Assembly (NCBI RefSeq): GCF_003287935.1
Contig: NZ_CP030287.1
Coordinates: 8,006,869 to 8,070,868 of the forward strand
Origin: Streptomyces sp. ICC1
Lineage (GTDB): Bacteria > Actinomycetota > Actinomycetes > Streptomycetales > Streptomycetaceae
Length of the DNA: 64,000 nucleotides
Direction of reading: 5' to 3'
Within the stretch, counting starts at the first letter, position 1. The number at the start of each line of letters is the position of its first letter. This document shows, in pieces, positions 51,978-60,672 of the stretch. A program made the translations under genes and the position numbers. A model generated the notes under the pieces. The model saw only the letters and a program-made list of their open reading frames with translations, did no database searches and had not been told where the DNA came from.

Positions 51978-52631
51978 GTGAACGCTCAGCACCTTGACCC
52001 CGCCGTCATGCGCAAGCAGTACCGCTCGCAGCTCGTCACCGAGGAGAGCCTCGCCGAGGAGCCGATGGACCAGTTCGCCCGCTGGTTCCGGGACGCCGCC
52101 GAGGCGCACGTCTTCGAGCCCAACGCGATGATCGTCTCGACCGCGACCCCCGACGGCCGGCCCAGCTCGCGCACGGTGCTCCTGAAGCAGTTCGACGAGG
52201 GGGGCTTCGTCTTCTTCACGAACCACGAATCCCGCAAGGGCCGCGAGATCGCCGCGAACCCGTACGTCTCCCTGCTCTTCCCCTGGCATCCGATCGCCCG
52301 CCAGGTCGTCGTGACGGGCACCGCCTCCCGCATCGGCCGCGAAGAGACGGCCGCGTACTTCCGCTCCCGCCCGCACGGCTCGCAGCTGGGCGCCTGGGCG
52401 AGCGAGCAGTCGGCGGTCATCGCCTCGCGCGATGAGCTGGACCGCCGCTACGCGGAGCTGGAGGCCCGCTACCCGGAGGGCGAACAGGTCCCGGTGCCGC
52501 CGCAGTGGGGCGGCATCCGCGTGGTCCCTGACGCGGTGGAGTTCTGGCAGGGCCACGAGAACCGCCTGCACGACCGCCTGAAGTACGTCCTGGAGGCCGG
52601 GAAATGGCGGGTGGAACGCCTCTGCCCGTAG
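51978..52631 (+). CDS. pdxH: Pyridoxamine 5'-phosphate oxidase
   Basis: A 217-residue FMN enzyme that makes pyridoxal 5'-phosphate, the last step of the salvage and DXP-dependent vitamin B6 routes. It starts at a GTG after GGAGGATGG. Family motifs are [40 protein letters not shown] (FMN contact), [40 protein letters not shown] and the C-terminal [10 protein letters not shown] then WRVERLCP. Length is typical. Divergent from citrate synthase 2. Confidence 0.95.
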   Translation: MNAQHLDPAVMRKQYRSQLVTEESLAEEPMDQFARWFRDAAEAHVFEPNAMIVSTATPDGRPSSRTVLLKQFDEGGFVFFTNHESRKGREIAANPYVSLLFPWHPIARQVVVTGTASRIGREETAAYFRSRPHGSQLGAWASEQSAVIASRDELDRRYAELEARYPEGEQVPVPPQWGGIRVVPDAVEFWQGHENRLHDRLKYVLEAGKWRVERLCP

Positions 52632-52678
52632 CGGCGCGGGGCCGACGGGAGGCCCGGGGAGGCTCCGGGAACGCAGAC

Positions 52679-52750
52679 GACCCGCGGGCTCGGGTCTCTC
52701 CCCCTGCAGTGGGGAGAAGCCGGCCGGACGTACCGGCGAGCCCGCGGGTC
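52679..52750. other. Nested hairpins in the pdxH 3' spacer
   Basis: The 314-base stretch from 52632 to 52945 has no clear gene. It contains a perfect 14-bp stem, GACCCGCGGGCTCG (52679-52692) with 52737-52750, and inside the loop a second stem TCTCCCC/GGGGAGA at about 52697-52716. The outer stem could terminate pdxH. On the minus strand a GGGAGG site at about 52880 precedes a start GTGGTTACCGAAATGTAC for a 16-codon peptide, so a leader peptide or small RNA is also possible. Confidence 0.45.
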
Positions 52751-52945
52751 GGGTGACTGCTTGGGATTGGCGCCGGCGACTCCGCCGGGCACCGCACTGG
52801 GTGCGTGCGACAGCGGGCGCTTTAGCCCGCAGCCACCTCACGCGTCCGGTTTCCGTACATTTCGGTAACCACCTCCCTTCTGTGTGCCGCCACTGTAGGC
52901 ACCCCCGCGGGAGCCCCTCAAGTGAATTTCGCCGAAGGTCGGGAC

Positions 52946-53195
52946 TCAGCCGCGGACGGCCTTGCGGCGGCGGGCGCTGAACCAGGCGGCGGCGCCGCCG
53001 AGGGCGATGCACGCGGCGGCCGGACCGGTGTACAGACCGGTGGCGGAGTCCGAGCCGGTCTCCGCGAGGGAACCGGCCGGGGCGGGTGTGTTGGCCGCGG
53101 AGGGGGCCGCCGGAGCCGGCGCGGCCGGCGCGGAAGCCGCCGGCGCGGAGGGCGCGGGGGAGGCCGGTGCGGGAGAGGTTGGCGCCGGGCCGAGT
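52946..53195 (-). pseudogene. C-terminal sorting signal of a surface protein, body missing
   Basis: The last 75 or so residues read as an Ala/Pro-rich wall-spanning linker, then SLAETGSDSATGLYTG, a hydrophobic helix PAAACIALGGAAAWF and the tail SARRRKAVRG. LAETG plus helix plus basic tail is the class E sortase signal of Streptomyces surface proteins. Upstream, beyond about 53195, the frame stops making sense and a plus-strand gene fragment starts. The main body of the protein is lost at an Ala/Gly repeat. Confidence 0.65.
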
Positions 53196-53204
53196 GCCGC
53201 GGGC

Positions 53205-53362
53205 CGGAGTGGCAGCGGGATCCGGAGACGGAGGGGCGCATCGCCCGGGCCGCCGCGCGGCGGGACCGGTGGCTGCGGGCCAGTACGGGATGGGTGGCCC
53301 CCACCGTCTTCGTGGTCGTGATCATCGCCGTCGTCGTGCTCTGCGTGGCGCTCTTCGACTGA
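53205..53362 (+). pseudogene. C-terminal end of a single-span membrane protein
   Basis: About 50 codons read WQRDPETEGRIARAAARRDR, WLRASTGWVAPTVFV, then a membrane helix VVIIAVVVLCVALF and a stop. No start codon fits, and the left side merges with the sorting-signal fragment on the other strand. It seems to be the 3' end of a gene whose front part is missing. Confidence 0.5.
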
Positions 53363-53480
53363 CCGCCACCCCCGCGGCCGGGACAAACCGGGAGGATTGC
53401 GGGAAGCGGGTGTGGGCTGCGTCACGTTCGAGTTCAATGCTGTGACGTGCCGCACACGCGAACACCTGCAGGGGGCCCAG

Positions 53481-54821
53481 GTGACTGCTTCCGGACGTAG
53501 TGAGACCACCGACGATCTGCTCGCAGCGCTGCTCGACGGGATGGACGCCGCTCTGTGCGCGTTCGACTCCGACGGCGTGATCACCCACTGGAACCGCGAG
53601 GCCGAGCGGATCCTGGGCTGGTCCGCGGGCGAGGCCGTGGGGCGCAAGGGGTTCGCGGGGTGGGCCGTACGGGCCGCCGACGCGCAGGACGTACAGGACA
53701 GACTCATGGCCGCCCAGGAGGTTCCCGGGCGGCAGGTGCACGAGTTCGCGCTGCTGACCAAGGACGGCGGACGGGTGCTCGTACGGACCCAGTCCGCCGG
53801 GGTGCCCGGCGCCGACGGCAAACCGGCCGGGGTGTACTGCGCCTTCAGTGAGGTGCACGCGCAGATCGACCTGGAGCGGTCCATCGCCCTGAGCGAGGCG
53901 CTGATGGAGGACGCCTCCTGGGGCGTGGTCCTCGTCGACGTGGACCTGCGCCCGGCCGTCGTCAACGCGCACGCCGCCCGCGCCTTCGGCTCCGGCCGCA
54001 CCGTCCTGCTCGGCCGCCCGCTGGGCGAGCTGCTGGCGCAGGGCGTGGAGGAGCTGGAAGGGGCCCTGCAGCACGTACTGGCCGAGGGTGCGCCCCCGGC
54101 CCCGGTGGAGCTGTGGGTGTCCGTACGCACCCCTGAGGGCGCGCGGCGGCGGTGCTGGCGCTGCGGGTTCCTGCGCCTGGCCTCGCCGCTCGCGGAGGAG
54201 CCCGTACCGCTCGGCGTCGCCCTGCTGTTCCAGGACGTCACCGAGGCCCGGAAGGCGCAGCTGGACACGGCGCAGCTGCGGTTCCGCTCCCATCAGCTGT
54301 ACCGGGCCGGGCGGGCGGCCGCCGAGTGCGAGGACCCGGCGGAGGCGGCGGCCGTACGGCTGGAGTTCGCCCTGGCGGGCTTCGCCGAGCACGCCCTCCT
54401 CGACGTGGCGGACCCGGGGCGCGGGCGGCTGCTGCGCTGGGCGGCGACCCCGCCGGGCCTGCCGGGGCTCCCCGAGCCCGGGGCGATCCCCGTGCGGTAC
54501 GAGGCCGGGCACCCGGCGCTGCAGGCGCTGGACCGGAACGGGTCGGTGCGCGCCAGCGCGCCGCCCGGCGGGGCGGCGGGGGACTGGGCGCGCGCCCGGC
54601 GCTGGCCGGAGGGCGCGGCGCACGCGCTGTGCGCGGTGCTGCGCAGCCGGGGGCGGAGCCTGGGGACCCTGACGTTCCTGCGCGGGCCCTCGCGGGCCGC
54701 CTTCGATCGGGCGGACGCCGTGTACGCGGAGGAGGTCGCGGCCCGGGTCGCGGCGGACCTGGACCTGGCGGGTGGCGGCGGTACGGGTCCGGGCGCGGGA
54801 CTGGGGCCGGACGGTCAGTGA
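53481..54821 (+). CDS. PAS-domain sensor protein
   Basis: The GTG at 53481 follows GGGGG and gives a 446-residue protein. Residues about 10-130 are a PAS domain (ALLDGMDAALCAFDSDGVIT, HWNREAERILGWSAGEAVGR). Residues about 135-265 form a second PAS-like domain (LMEDASWGVVLVDVDLRPAV). The C-terminal 170 residues resemble a GAF-like domain with no kinase, phosphatase or HTH motif visible. Relatives in Streptomyces often end in an SpoIIE phosphatase, absent here. It may sense a ligand or redox state and act through a partner. Confidence 0.82.
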   Translation: MTASGRSETTDDLLAALLDGMDAALCAFDSDGVITHWNREAERILGWSAGEAVGRKGFAGWAVRAADAQDVQDRLMAAQEVPGRQVHEFALLTKDGGRVLVRTQSAGVPGADGKPAGVYCAFSEVHAQIDLERSIALSEALMEDASWGVVLVDVDLRPAVVNAHAARAFGSGRTVLLGRPLGELLAQGVEELEGALQHVLAEGAPPAPVELWVSVRTPEGARRRCWRCGFLRLASPLAEEPVPLGVALLFQDVTEARKAQLDTAQLRFRSHQLYRAGRAAAECEDPAEAAAVRLEFALAGFAEHALLDVADPGRGRLLRWAATPPGLPGLPEPGAIPVRYEAGHPALQALDRNGSVRASAPPGGAAGDWARARRWPEGAAHALCAVLRSRGRSLGTLTFLRGPSRAAFDRADAVYAEEVAARVAADLDLAGGGGTGPGAGLGPDGQ

Positions 54822-54891
54822 CAGCGACCGTCCGCGCCCGATCCGGCCCCGCGCCCGCGCAGCGAGCCCGGCAAGATTCGAAAGCGACGGC

Positions 54892-55647
54892 CTAATGGCG
54901 GAAGAAGATCCGGTCGCCGTACTCCTGCATCACGCGGCCGTTCCACTCGTGGCCGCCGTCGACGTTGCCCGAGCGCAGCAGCGGGGGCTCGACTCCGCGG
55001 GCGGCGAGCTCGCCGGCCGCGGCGGCCATGACCGCCTGCATGATCGCGCTGGTCACGACGGTGGAGGCGGGGGCGAACGGGGCTTCGATGCCGTCGAGGG
55101 TGAGCTCGGCGTCGCCGACCGCGATCTTGCTGTCGAGGACGATGTCGCAGTGGTCCTTGAGGAAGGTGCCGGAGACGTGGCGGGACTTGGTCTCGGTGGA
55201 GTAGGCGACCGAGGTCACGCCGATGACCTTGAGGCCGATCGCGCGGGCGTTCATGGCCATCTCGACCGGCAGCGCGTTGCGCCCGGAGAGGGAGATGATC
55301 ACGAGGACGTCGCCGTCGCCGGCGGGGCTGCTGTCCAGGACGGCTCCGGCGAGGCCGTCGACGCGCTCCAGGGCGCTGCCGAGGGTGGCGGGCATGACGT
55401 CGATGCCGGCGGTGCCGGGGACGGCGAGGAAGTTCATCAGGGCGAGTCCGCCGGCCCGGTACACGACGTCCTGGGCGGGGAGCGAGGAGTGGCCGGCGCC
55501 GAAGGCGAAGAGCTTGTTCCCGGCGGCGACGGCGTCCGCGATGACCGTGCCGGCCTCGCCGATGCGCCCGGACTCCTCGTCCCGCACCCGCTCCAACAGG
55601 CCGATCGCGGCGTCGAAGAACTGACCGGCCAGCTTGCTCTCGCTCAT
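54892..55647 (-). CDS. SIS-domain sugar-phosphate-binding protein
   Basis: A 251-residue cytoplasmic protein from the ATG at 55647. The sugar isomerase (SIS) fold is shown by KLFAFGAGHSSLPAQDVVYR and GDVLVIISLSGRNALPVEMA, the two phosphosugar-binding loops, and by KVIGVTSVAYSTETKSRHVS. It resembles the family of SIS proteins linked to amino-sugar (N-acetylglucosamine or muramic acid) metabolism that lack a second catalytic domain. No adjacent sugar gene is present, so the substrate stays open. Confidence 0.88.
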   Translation of the reverse strand: MSESKLAGQFFDAAIGLLERVRDEESGRIGEAGTVIADAVAAGNKLFAFGAGHSSLPAQDVVYRAGGLALMNFLAVPGTAGIDVMPATLGSALERVDGLAGAVLDSSPAGDGDVLVIISLSGRNALPVEMAMNARAIGLKVIGVTSVAYSTETKSRHVSGTFLKDHCDIVLDSKIAVGDAELTLDGIEAPFAPASTVVTSAIMQAVMAAAAGELAARGVEPPLLRSGNVDGGHEWNGRVMQEYGDRIFFRH

Positions 55648-55911
55648 ACGCCGATGGCCTTCCGGGGTGGGAGTGGGGTGAGGGTGAAGTCCGTGTCCGC
55701 CGCTCACCGTGCGGTCTGGACCAAGGGCCTGTCAATACGAACGTCCATCCAAGGGACGAAAGGCCCGGGGGCATCCGGAATGAGAGGGGCGGGAGGGGGA
55801 GGAGCGCGTGGAAGAGCGCATGGCGGAACACCTCGTGGTGTCGGTGTGCGAGCGGGCGGGCACCGTCTGCCGCCGCCCCGCGGGCATGCGGGGGCGACGA
55901 CGGAGCCCGGC

Positions 55912-56391
55912 CTATACGCGCAGGACCGCCAGCAGGGTGAGGAGTTCGCGGGGCGGAGGCGGGTCCGGACCGCCGGACCGGCCCGGCGCGCGGGCCGCGC
56001 CCCCGAGCGGCGCGGCCCGGCGCGGGCCGATCAGGCCGGCTCCGAGGATCAGCAGGGTGAGCGTGCCGAGCACGGCGACGCACACCGACATGGGGTCCAT
56101 GCCGGTGTGGGGGCCCGGCGCCTCGGCGGCGGCCACCGAGGCGGCGACGGAGCCGGAGAAGGCGGCGGCGGAGACGACGGCGGAGGCCGTGTCCACTTCG
56201 GACATCTCCGCCGAGCCGTGTCCGGCAGCCGGGGCAACGGAGCGGCCGACGGACGCGTCCTCCATGGCATGGGAGGGATCCGGATGGCCCAGCGTGTGCA
56301 TGGCCGCGATGCCCAGCAGCAGAGCGGCGAGCAGCAGCAGCCGGGGCCACCGGACAGCTCGTCGCTCGGTACGCGGGGCAGGGTGGTTAAT
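55912..56391 (-). CDS. DUF6153 protein, start uncertain
   Basis: The C-terminal 129 residues starting MHTLGHPDPSHAM are clear, but DUF6153 members begin with a further hydrophobic helix. Reading upstream in frame gives RLLLLAALLLGIAAMHTLGH, the expected signal or anchor helix. No ATG or GTG lies in frame before it, and the first possible initiator is an ATT at 56391. I therefore extend to 56391, where initiation would be exceptional or a base is misread. The conserved histidine (HTLGH) and the second helix (VLGTLTLLILGAGLI) fit a membrane protein that may bind copper. Confidence 0.6.
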   Translation of the reverse strand: MNHPAPRTERRAVRWPRLLLLAALLLGIAAMHTLGHPDPSHAMEDASVGRSVAPAAGHGSAEMSEVDTASAVVSAAAFSGSVAASVAAAEAPGPHTGMDPMSVCVAVLGTLTLLILGAGLIGPRRAAPLGGAARAPGRSGGPDPPPPRELLTLLAVLRV

Positions 56392-56461
56392 GGGGGAACC
56401 CTACCCGGGGTGGGTATCCGACCGGAGGACCGGTCCCACCGTGTTTAGGATTAGTCACACT

Positions 56462-57205
56462 ATGTCCACAAAAGGGGAGTCGGGTCAGCCCGTGAACAGT
56501 CAGCCGAGGCCGAACGGCCCGTCCCCGGCAGGCGTCCGCTCCGTCGCCGCCCTCATCGGGCTCGGCGCCGCCGCCTACACCGCGTGGGTCCTCGAAGTCG
56601 TCCTCTCCACCGGGCTCAACCCCATCGAGACCTACGTCAGCGAGCTCGCCGCCCAGGACCAGCCGCTCGGCGGCCTCTTCCGGGCCACCGACTTCACCGC
56701 CGGACTCCTCGTCTTCCTCGGCGGCGCCCTCGCCCTGGCACGCCTCTCCCGGATCCCCGACTCCCGGCGCCCGTGGTCCGTCGCCGGCTGGGCCGGAGTC
56801 ACCCTCTTCGGCGCGTCCACCGCCGCCGACGCCTGGCTGCCGCTGAGCTGCGCGCCGACCGCGGACCCCGAATGCGCGGCCCGGGAGACCGCCGGACTGG
56901 TCCCCGCCACCCATCAGGCCCATGCCATCAGCAGCAGTCTCGCCATGACCGGCGCGCTGGTGGGGATCGTGGCCCTCACGGTCGCCGCCCGCCGCTACGG
57001 CCGCCTCGCCCCGCTCGCCCGCTTCGGCCCCGCGCTCGTCGTCCTCGAACTGCTCGCCACCGCCTGGACCCTGGCCTCCATCGCGATGTTCACCGCCGGG
57101 CACGGCACCTGGGCCCTGGGCGCCGGGCAGCGGCTCCAGGTGCTCTTCGTGGCCCTCTGGCTGGGCCTGCTCGCCCACTCCGTCCACCGGGAGCGCCGCA
57201 CATGA
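56462..57205 (+). CDS. DUF998 membrane protein
   Basis: A 247-residue integral membrane protein with about six helices. DUF998 features are NPIETYVSELAAQDQPLGGL, a hydrophobic hairpin around TDFTAGLLVFLGGALALARL, and TAADAWLPLSCAPTADPECA with paired cysteines. The ATG at 56462 is close behind a TATG box; a GTG 30 bases later is possible. Its stop overlaps the ATG of the following hydrolase (ATGA), so the two are coupled. The function of DUF998 proteins is unknown. Confidence 0.85.
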   Translation: MSTKGESGQPVNSQPRPNGPSPAGVRSVAALIGLGAAAYTAWVLEVVLSTGLNPIETYVSELAAQDQPLGGLFRATDFTAGLLVFLGGALALARLSRIPDSRRPWSVAGWAGVTLFGASTAADAWLPLSCAPTADPECAARETAGLVPATHQAHAISSSLAMTGALVGIVALTVAARRYGRLAPLARFGPALVVLELLATAWTLASIAMFTAGHGTWALGAGQRLQVLFVALWLGLLAHSVHRERRT

Positions 57206-58110
57206 GCCGGCCCCCGACCGCTCCCGGCCGGTTCCTGCGCGTCCCGGCCGCCCGCGGGGTCCCGCTGCACGTGGTCGTCGAAGGCTCCGGGCCCCCCGTC
57301 GTCCTCAGCACCGGGCTCGCCATGGCCTGGTTCGACTGGGACCCCGTCGCCGCACTGCTCGTCGCCGCCGGCCGCACCGTCATCCGCTTCGACCGGCCGG
57401 GGCACGGGCTGAGCGCCCCCGCCGACCGGCCGCCGAGCGCCGCCGGCGAGGCCCACCGGATCGCCGGGCTGCTGGACGCGCTGGGCCTGGGCGACGCGCG
57501 CGCCACCGTCGCCGGGCACTCCATCGCCGGGTTCCACGCCGAGGCCTTCGGCCGGCTGTACCCCGGGCGGACCGCCGCCCTCGTCCTGGTCGACAGCAGC
57601 GTGGAGGAACACCCCCGCGCCCTGCTGCCCGCCGGCGTGCGCACCGCCGCGGCCCGCGCGCTCGGCCGGGCCGTGACCGCCGCCGGACTGCCCGCAGCGC
57701 TGGGGCCGTGGGCCCGGCGGGCCGCCGTACGGGCCTCCCGGGCCGGCGGAGCGGACCCGGCCGCGCGGGACCTCGTACGCCGCTGCTACCGGACCGGCCG
57801 GGTCTGGCGCGGAGCCCTCCTGGAGAACTCCCGCTATCCGGACGCGGCCGCCGAGGTGCTCGCGCTGCGCGCGGAGCACCCGCTGACCGCGCCCGTCACC
57901 GTCCTGGCCGGACACGACCCCGGCGCGCGCCGCCCCGGCCTGGACTGGCTCGCCCGGCAGGCGGAGCTGGCCGACCGGCTCGGCGCCCGCTTCACGGTCG
58001 CGGAGCCGGCCGGACACCTGGTCATGCTGGACCGCCCGCACCAGGTGGCGCGGGCGGTCCTGTACGCGGCCGGGCCGGGGGCCCGGCGGGACCTCCAGGG
58101 CAAGCCCTGA
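57202..58110 (+). CDS. Alpha/beta hydrolase
   Basis: A 302-residue alpha/beta-fold hydrolase from an ATG in the ATGA overlap. The nucleophile elbow is VAGHSIAGFHAEAFG (GHSIAG, with the serine), the oxyanion part is LSTGLAMAWFDWDPVAALLV, and the late histidine region is EPAGHLVMLDRPHQVARAVL. These give a full Ser/Asp/His triad. There is no signal peptide, so it acts in the cytoplasm, possibly on a lipid or ester that its membrane partner (DUF998) handles. The substrate is unknown. Confidence 0.88.
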   Translation: MSRPPTAPGRFLRVPAARGVPLHVVVEGSGPPVVLSTGLAMAWFDWDPVAALLVAAGRTVIRFDRPGHGLSAPADRPPSAAGEAHRIAGLLDALGLGDARATVAGHSIAGFHAEAFGRLYPGRTAALVLVDSSVEEHPRALLPAGVRTAAARALGRAVTAAGLPAALGPWARRAAVRASRAGGADPAARDLVRRCYRTGRVWRGALLENSRYPDAAAEVLALRAEHPLTAPVTVLAGHDPGARRPGLDWLARQAELADRLGARFTVAEPAGHLVMLDRPHQVARAVLYAAGPGARRDLQGKP

Positions 58111-58139
58111 GCGGCCTCGGGGACATGGGGAAAGGCCGC

Positions 58140-58559
58140 TCAGCCCTTCGCGTAGACCTTCTCCGTCCAGCCCGCTATCTGCTGGTCGGAGAGGTGCTTG
58201 GCCAGATCGGCCTCGCTGATCATGCCGACCAGCCGCTTGTTCTCGATCACCGGGAGCCTGCGGATCTGGTGGGTCTGCATCTCCTCCAGCACCTCGTCGA
58301 CGCCCGCGCCCACGTCGATCCAGCGCGGGGTGCCCTTGGCCATGTCGCCGGCCGTGATCTTCGACGGGTCGTGCCCCTTGGCCACACAGCCGATCACGAT
58401 GTCGCGGTCGGTCAGGATGCCGCAGAGCCGTTCGTCGGCGTCGCTGATGGGCAGCGCGCCCACATTGAGGCGGCTCATCAGCTGAGCCGCCCGGTCCAGG
58501 GTCTCGGTGGCGGGGATCCACTGGGCCCCGGGGTGCATGATCTCTCCGGCGGTGGTCAT
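58140..58559 (-). CDS. CBS-domain pair protein
   Basis: A 139-residue protein composed of two CBS domains in tandem: IMHPGAQWIPATETLDRAAQ, LNVGALPISDADERLCGILT, then IDVGAGVDEVLEEMQTHQIR and RLPVIENKRLVGMISEADLA. Such pairs form a Bateman module that binds adenosine nucleotides and senses energy or redox state. Stand-alone two-CBS proteins of this length are common in Streptomyces and respond to stress. Convergent with the hydrolase gene. Confidence 0.93.
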   Translation of the reverse strand: MTTAGEIMHPGAQWIPATETLDRAAQLMSRLNVGALPISDADERLCGILTDRDIVIGCVAKGHDPSKITAGDMAKGTPRWIDVGAGVDEVLEEMQTHQIRRLPVIENKRLVGMISEADLAKHLSDQQIAGWTEKVYAKG

Positions 58560-58707
58560 CGCGTCAACCTCCTGAGCACGCCGTAGCGGCCGGGCGCGGA
58601 TGCGCCCGCCTCGGCGTCCCCATCGTCGTTCGCCCGTTCGGAGTACGCGACTCGACAGCCACCGGACGCGGCCGTACGGGTGATGCCCGTACGGCCGTGT
58701 CCCGGGC

Positions 58708-59406
58708 TCAGCCCGCGGGCTCGGCCCCGCGCTGCTTCAGCATGTCGGCCATCAGGGCGAGCTCCGACTCCTGCGCCGCAACCATGCCCTCGGCCAGCGC
58801 CCGCTCGGCCGGGGCCGTGCACTGGTCGGCGCACCCCCGGGCCATCGCGACGCCGCCCTTGTGGTGCTCGGTCATCAGCCGGAGGTAGAGGACCTCGGCG
58901 TCCCGGCCCTCGGCGGAGCCCAGCCGTGCCAGCTCCTCCTTGGTGGCCATGCCGGGCATCAGGGCGCCGGGCTTGGTGACGACGTCCCCCATCCCGTGCC
59001 CGTCCGCCCCGTTCCCGTCCGTCGCGTGGTCGCCGGCGTGCCCGCCGGTCCCCATCCACGACATCGGCGGCTCGTCCGCCACCACCTTCGGCAGTCCCCA
59101 CAGGTCCAGCCAGCCCATCAGCATGCCGCGCTGATTGGCCTGGGTGTTGGCTATGTCGTAGGCGAGGCTGCGCACCGCCTCGTCCTTCGTGCGGTCGCGC
59201 ACGATGAAGGACATCTCCACCGCCTGCTGGTGGTGGACGGCCATGTCCCGGGCGAAGCCGGCGTCGGCGGAGTAGAGCCCGGGGGCAGGGGGAAGCGTCG
59301 CGGAATCGGCCCCGCCCGCGGTGGCGACCGTGGCCCCCACCGCGAACAGCAGCGCCAGGCCGACGGCCGTGCCCGCGACCCAGTACGTCCGGGACCCGCG
59401 GGTCAC
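58708..59406 (-). CDS. DUF305 secreted protein
   Basis: A 232-residue exported protein from a GTG overlapping the DUF3105 stop (GTGA at 59403-59406). After a signal or anchor segment (TYWVAGTAVGLALLFAVGA) it has the two histidine-rich DUF305 repeats FARDMAVHHQQAVEMSFIV and YLRLMTEHHKGGVAMARGC, with the usual His-His and Met pattern, and a Met/Gly/His-rich middle. Members bind metal, and some act in copper handling. It is coupled to DUF3105, a frequent partner. Confidence 0.9.
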   Translation of the reverse strand: MTRGSRTYWVAGTAVGLALLFAVGATVATAGGADSATLPPAPGLYSADAGFARDMAVHHQQAVEMSFIVRDRTKDEAVRSLAYDIANTQANQRGMLMGWLDLWGLPKVVADEPPMSWMGTGGHAGDHATDGNGADGHGMGDVVTKPGALMPGMATKEELARLGSAEGRDAEVLYLRLMTEHHKGGVAMARGCADQCTAPAERALAEGMVAAQESELALMADMLKQRGAEPAG

Positions 59407-60053
59407 TTGTCGGCCAGCCCGTTCGTGCACGCCGCGCCCGGCTCGGGGGTCTGCGCGCCCTGCACGTACTTGGTGAAGAACTGCGCCACCCGGGGGTCGT
59501 CCGCCTTGTCCACGGTCAGCTGCTTGCCCCACGCGCTGAGCATGATCGTGCCGGCCTGCTCCTTGGCCGGGCTCATCAGCGTGTACGGGGTCTTGGCCAC
59601 CGTCCCGGCGAGCTTCTCGACATCGGCCTTGTCGGCCTTCTCGTTGTACGTCACCCACACGGCGCCGTGCTCCAGCGAGTGGACCGCGTTGACCTCGGGC
59701 AGCGGGTTCTTGTAGACGTCGCCGTTGCAGTTCATCCAGCGGGGGCTGTGGTCGCCGCCGACGGGCGGGTTCATCTCGTACTTCACCGGGGTGTCGACGT
59801 GCTTGCGGCCCAGCTTCGCCGCGTCCCAGGTCTGCTCGCCGTCGACCGGGGCCTTCGCGGCCGCCACCTCGGCGTCCTTCTTTTCCTTCTGGCCGATCAT
59901 CACCCAGGCGCCGAAGCCGACCAGCGCGGCGACGATGGCCGCCGAGGCGGTGATCGCGATGGCCTTGTTGCGCCGGTCGCGCATCTGGTCGGCGCGGCGC
60001 ATTTCGGCTATGCGGGACTGGCGGGAGTTGTTCTCGGACTTCCTGCTGGCCAT
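59403..60053 (-). CDS. DUF3105 membrane-anchored protein
   Basis: The ATG at 60053 (MASRKSENNSRQSRIAEMRR) gives 216 residues. After a basic tail is a membrane helix at about residues 32-52 (AIAITASAAIVAALVGFGAW), then the extracytoplasmic DUF3105 domain: HVDTPVKYEMNPPVGGDHSP, RWMNCNGDVY, AVHSLEHGAVWVTYNEKADK and PAKEQAGTIMLSAWGKQL. The function is not settled. It is coupled with the downstream DUF305 gene, and a small membrane-protein gene lies upstream in the same direction. The group suggests a surface metal or redox function. Confidence 0.9.
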   Translation of the reverse strand: MASRKSENNSRQSRIAEMRRADQMRDRRNKAIAITASAAIVAALVGFGAWVMIGQKEKKDAEVAAAKAPVDGEQTWDAAKLGRKHVDTPVKYEMNPPVGGDHSPRWMNCNGDVYKNPLPEVNAVHSLEHGAVWVTYNEKADKADVEKLAGTVAKTPYTLMSPAKEQAGTIMLSAWGKQLTVDKADDPRVAQFFTKYVQGAQTPEPGAACTNGLADK

Positions 60054-60116
60054 GTGCCCTGAATCCTTCTGCTGAGGGGGGTGGAGGAGATGCACGTGCG
60101 TCCGGAGCCGGATCCG

Positions 60117-60500
60117 TCAGGTCCGCAGCACCTGGAGGGCGTACAGGTCGGGGCCGCGCGCGAGCGCCCGCGGCAGCCCGGCCATGCCCGTGGAGTCGGG
60201 GAGCCGGGCGGGTCCGGCGGGACCGGAGTCCACCACCGGGGCGACGGACGGCGGCACGGGCAGGATCGCGGGGGTCACGTGTGAGAGCGGGGAACAGCCG
60301 GGCACGTCGTGCGGTGCCGCGCACAGGACCTGCCCCGCACCGGGGACGCGGACGACCTGGTGGCCGGCCGCGTGCTCCGCGGCGGGCCGCGCGCACAGGA
60401 AGGCCGCGCCGGCCAGCACCCCGAAGGCCATCAGGAGGACGGCACGCCGGAGCAGCGGACGTCCTCGACGTCCCTGCTCGGCATGCACATGGCCCCCCAT
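60117..60500 (-). CDS. Small exported protein upstream of DUF3105
   Basis: A 127-residue protein with a membrane or signal helix (AVLLMAFGVLAGAAFLCARP) after a basic, His/Gly-containing N-terminus. The mature part has two cysteines (QVLCAAPHDVPGCSPLSHV) and a Pro-rich stretch. No family is recognised. It is co-directional with DUF3105 and DUF305, 63 bases upstream, and could belong to the same transcription unit. The start at 60500 is plausible but not supported by a strong ribosome site. Confidence 0.6.
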   Translation of the reverse strand: MGGHVHAEQGRRGRPLLRRAVLLMAFGVLAGAAFLCARPAAEHAAGHQVVRVPGAGQVLCAAPHDVPGCSPLSHVTPAILPVPPSVAPVVDSGPAGPARLPDSTGMAGLPRALARGPDLYALQVLRT

Positions 60501-60672
60501 GGGCGCCGATGGTAATGCTCATGACGGGCCCAAGGTCAGTGCGGGGGTGCCACGGGCTTCGCGGGGTGCGTAATCTGGCGGAAACCACCGCTGGCGATAC
60601 TGGGCCGGCCCGACTGTGCCCCGGTCCCCCGGAGTGTGGTGCACAGGCCGCCTGAACTGCGAGGATGAAGCC

